Shown here: positions 12,672-14,788 of the stretch, piece after piece
Position numbering within the stretch: the first letter of the stretch is position 1
How the letters are laid out: the number at the start of each line of letters is the position of its first letter
Source: Treponema sp. UBA3819
Lineage (GTDB): Bacteria; Spirochaetota; Spirochaetia; Treponematales; Treponemataceae
DNA: 14,788 nt
Assembly (NCBI GenBank): GCA_002369025.1
Contig: DFDV01000205.1
Location: 20,597-35,384, forward strand
Direction of reading: 5' to 3'
Position numbers and translations under genes: made by a program
The notes under the pieces: generated by a model
Told to the model about the DNA's origin: nothing
What the model saw: the letters and a program-made list of their open reading frames with translations, nothing else
Database searches by the model: none

Positions 12672-13774
12672 GAAAGTCTGCGCTGGAACAGGCAAAAGCG
12701 CTTTTAAAACGCCGTAGTTTTGCCAGAGCCCTTACCATTCTGGAAGCCGCCGAGGCAAACTATCGCGACAGTTTTGATTATTATCTCACTGCAGGAATCG
12801 CCTGTCTTTATCTGGGAATATGGGGCAGTGCGGTTTCCTATTTTCAGCAGGCGAGAAAAATCCGCGTAACTGAAACTAATCTCCTTCTTTCTCAGGCAAT
12901 TCTTTACCTGCGGCGGGGAGATACAGACCGGGCCCTGCAGTATTATCTGGAAGTGCTTAATAACGATCCGGAAAACAAGACTGCAAAAGAAGCCATGGAG
13001 TTTATCCGTGTCAGCGGAAATTATGAAACTATCTGTAACTGGTTTGACAGCGGTCGGATTCAAAAATTCTATCCTCCTCTGGGAGTCAATCCTGCCAAGG
13101 TCAGCCGCATTCTTTTTTCTGCCGTTGCCGGTATTTGTGTCGGTCTCTGCATTATATTCCTGCTCAAGCCCCAGCGCTACAATGATTCCGGAAGGCGGGC
13201 GGACCTGTCAAACCTTGCCCTTACTGCGGATGAAGCAAAGAATCTGCATGAAAAAGACTTGTCCGGGGCAGTCTATCATTTTATTCTTTCTGACCGGGAA
13301 ATCCGTTCTGCCTATGATGACGCCCGCCAGTATTTTCAGGACTTCAGGGACAATGCGGCCACAGTGGAAATTAACCGCATATTGAACAGTAATGCTTCCT
13401 CTGCTGTCCGCCAGAAGGCAAGCCTGCTTCTGACTTATTTTGAGGAACCAACTTTTGACAGTCTGACGGATAATTACACGTATGCTCAGGTTGCCGCGGA
13501 CCCTGCTCTGTATTTGGGTTGCTGGGTGGCATGGTCAGGTCGGATTACCAATGCTGTGGCGGAAGATGGTTCTTACCGCTGCGACCTGCTGGTTGGGTAT
13601 GAAGATTTGCAGCGGGTTGACGGAATTGTGCCGCTCTTTTTCTCTGTGGCGCCGGTGCCGGAAATTGATGGTTCCCGCAGCGTAAGGGTGCTGGCAAAAA
13701 TCGGTCTGGAGAATGGAAAAGTCAGTCTTTTGGGCCGGTCTGTCTATCAGCCATTGCAAAAATCTGCTGACTAG
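12668..13774 (+). CDS. Membrane-anchored protein: cytoplasmic TPRs, one TM helix, extracytoplasmic OB-fold-like domain
   Basis: A 368-residue protein in three parts. Residues 1-125 contain TPRs (SFARALTILEAAEANY; WGSAVSYFQQARKIR; DTDRALQYYLEVLNNDPEN). Residues about 147-166 (ILFSAVAGICVGLCIIFLL) are a membrane helix followed by KPQR. The rest has a helical segment (170-265) and a C-terminal domain (about 275-365) with a strand pattern YLGCWVAWSGRITNA... YRCDLLVGYED... SVRVLAKIGLENGKVSLLG, which looks like a small OB-fold-like barrel. There is no N-terminal signal peptide, and KPQR after the helix does not by itself settle topology; TPRs inside and barrel outside is my reading because the neighbours are exported. 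The start is ATGA-overlapped with the preceding gene. It is the last gene before an A/T-rich hairpin, with recA 136 bases further. Function unknown. Confidence 0.75.
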   Translation: MRKSALEQAKALLKRRSFARALTILEAAEANYRDSFDYYLTAGIACLYLGIWGSAVSYFQQARKIRVTETNLLLSQAILYLRRGDTDRALQYYLEVLNNDPENKTAKEAMEFIRVSGNYETICNWFDSGRIQKFYPPLGVNPAKVSRILFSAVAGICVGLCIIFLLKPQRYNDSGRRADLSNLALTADEAKNLHEKDLSGAVYHFILSDREIRSAYDDARQYFQDFRDNAATVEINRILNSNASSAVRQKASLLLTYFEEPTFDSLTDNYTYAQVAADPALYLGCWVAWSGRITNAVAEDGSYRCDLLVGYEDLQRVDGIVPLFFSVAPVPEIDGSRSVRVLAKIGLENGKVSLLGRSVYQPLQKSAD

Positions 13775-13795
13775 TATACATTATTGGAAGATACA

Positions 13796-13837
13796 GAATT
13801 TTTTTTGAAAAAAGTGAAAAAAAATTCCAAATTTTTT
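13796..13837 (+). terminator. A/T-only hairpin with T-tract after the rpe operon, possible terminator
   Basis: GAATTTTTTTT (13796-13806) and AAAAAAAATTC (13817-13827) are a perfect 11-base inverted repeat around a 10-base loop, followed by six T (13832-13837). The stem is almost all A-U, so it is weak for an intrinsic terminator; it could instead be a rigid A-tract or UP-like element for recA. The 136 bases between the operon and recA hold this element, a TATAAAAT at 13839-13846 and a possible small GTGCGC/GCGTAC stem (13874-13896). Confidence 0.4.
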
Positions 13838-13900
13838 GTATAAAATGCAATTTTAAAGCCTATATATATGTGAGTGCGCGGAAAAGATATGCGTACGGTG

Positions 13901-13905
13901 GGAGG
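13901..13905 (+). promoter_or_regulatory. Ribosome binding site fixing the recA GTG start
   Basis: GGAGG lies 5 bases before GTG at 13911 and 14 bases before the first in-frame ATG (13920), so GTG is the better start. A -10-like TATAAAAT at 13839-13846 may belong to the recA promoter, but I see no matching -35, and no LexA-type operator (neither CTGT-N8-ACAG nor GAAC-N4-GTTC). Confidence 0.75.
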
Positions 13906-13910
13906 AAAAG

Positions 13911-14788
13911 GTGGCAAAAATGGTAGAGACCAAGGCGCCGGCAGAAATGTCGGAAAAGCTGAAGGCACTGGAAGCGGCACGCCTGCAGATTGAAAAGCAG
14001 TTCGGAGCCGGCTCATTGATGAAACTGGGAACCCAGGCAGATACAGCTTCGATTGACGTTGTGCCGTCCGGTTCCATTCTTTTGGACGAGGCGCTGGGAG
14101 TTGGCGGATATCCCCGCGGCCGCATTATTGAAATGTATGGTCCCGAATCATCCGGTAAAACAACTCTTGCCCTGCATGCGGTTGCAGAAGCCCAGAAACT
14201 CGGCGGCATTGCGGCCTTTGTGGACGCGGAACATGCCCTGGACCCTGTTTATGCAAAAAATCTGGGTGTAAATATTGACGAACTCTGGGTCAGCCAGCCG
14301 GATACTGGTGAGCAGGCCCTCGAAATTACAGAAAGCCTTGTCCGCAGTGGTGCAGTAGATATCATCGTTGTGGACTCAGTTGCAGCCCTGACTCCTCAGA
14401 AAGAAATTGAAGGAGATATGGGAGAGTCTCAGATGGGACTTCAGGCTCGCCTGATGAGCCAGGCTCTGCGCAAACTTACTGCAATTGTCGGAAAATCAAA
14501 GTGTATCATCGTATTTATCAACCAGATTCGTATGAAAATCGGCGTTATGTTTGGCAACCCCGAAACGACGACTGGCGGTAATGCACTTAAATTCTATTCA
14601 TCTGTCCGCCTGGAAATCCGCCGCATTGAATCAATCGACGGAAAGGGTGACGAGGATGTTGTGGGTAACCGTGTCCGCGTAAAAATCGTAAAGAACAAGG
14701 TTGCGCCGCCATTCCGCAAGGTAGAACTGGACATTTACTTTGGTAAGGGTGTGAGCGCAACTGCCTCTCTGCTGGATTCAGCCGTAAA
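13911..14788 (+). CDS. recA: Recombinase RecA, 3' end outside window
   Basis: RecA forms ATP-dependent filaments on single-stranded DNA for homologous recombination and repair. With the GTG start the product begins MAKMVETKAP, and 292 residues are visible. Landmarks: the N-terminal oligomerisation helix (LEAARLQIEKQFGAGSLMKL), Walker A GPESSGKT at 77-84, FVDAEHALDPVYA, SQPDTGEQALEI, Walker B VDIIVVDSVAAL, loop L1 EIEGDMGESQMGLQARLMSQ, FINQIR, loop L2 region GNPETTTGGNALKFYSSVRL, and VKNKVAPPFRKVE. The following IYFGKGVSATASLLDSAVK departs from the usual DI.YGEGIS wording but keeps the fold pattern. About 50-110 C-terminal residues are missing because the window ends. It stands alone after the rpe operon, and its own promoter is likely. 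Confidence 0.98.
   Translation, partial: MAKMVETKAPAEMSEKLKALEAARLQIEKQFGAGSLMKLGTQADTASIDVVPSGSILLDEALGVGGYPRGRIIEMYGPESSGKTTLALHAVAEAQKLGGIAAFVDAEHALDPVYAKNLGVNIDELWVSQPDTGEQALEITESLVRSGAVDIIVVDSVAALTPQKEIEGDMGESQMGLQARLMSQALRKLTAIVGKSKCIIVFINQIRMKIGVMFGNPETTTGGNALKFYSSVRLEIRRIESIDGKGDEDVVGNRVRVKIVKNKVAPPFRKVELDIYFGKGVSATASLLDSAV

Noticed and set aside
1..14788. Mobile elements, CRISPR arrays, tRNA or rRNA genes, phage genes
   Set aside because: No transposase or integrase motifs, no regularly spaced repeats, no cloverleaf-like or rRNA sequence seen; gene content is core metabolism and information processing.

Overview
The window reads as a chromosomal segment of a spirochaete, most likely a Treponema. 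Three features point there: an unusually long GreA (about 940 residues, where most bacteria have about 158), a BspA/Treponema-type leucine-rich repeat protein, and several TPR proteins around core housekeeping genes. The species cannot be fixed from sequence alone. I see no insertion sequence, integrase, phage gene, tRNA, rRNA or CRISPR array; the region looks like vertically inherited chromosome.

Left block (1-5677, + strand): the 3' part of hslU (protease ATPase), then a cobalamin cluster of a CobD-CbiP fusion, a corrinoid adenosyltransferase (CobO/BtuR type) and CbiC, and finally a small leucine-rich repeat gene. Gaps are 11, 12, -4 and 45 bases. CbiC completes the ring-contracted corrin skeleton, CobO puts on the adenosyl ligand, CbiP amidates the side chains to cobyric acid, and CobD makes the aminopropanol phosphate attached next. 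The block ends at a strong bidirectional terminator (5731-5787).

Middle block (5802-9571, - strand): a two-gene operon of a cytoplasmic TPR protein and the long GreA, whose stretches suggest a helical-repeat N-terminus, a small SH3/Tudor-like module and a C-terminal GreA unit. It is divergent from the right block across 210 AT-rich bases (9572-9781) with good sigma-70 promoters in both directions and a 47-base repeated module.

Right block (9782-13774, + strand): rpe followed by three tightly packed genes of unknown function: a periplasmic TPR/coiled-coil protein, a secreted protein with terminal charged helices, and a membrane-anchored protein with cytoplasmic TPRs and an extracytoplasmic domain. 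Start/stop overlaps suggest one translationally coupled unit and perhaps one envelope complex. This trio is the best candidate for an undescribed system. An A/T-only hairpin follows, then recA (GTG start), cut by the window end.

A recurring detail is -10 elements lying 6-14 bases before start codons that lack a Shine-Dalgarno (cobO, rpe, the TPR gene before greA), which suggests leaderless or nearly leaderless transcripts. Other genes here (greA, cbiC, recA, the periplasmic TPR gene) have clear Shine-Dalgarno sites.
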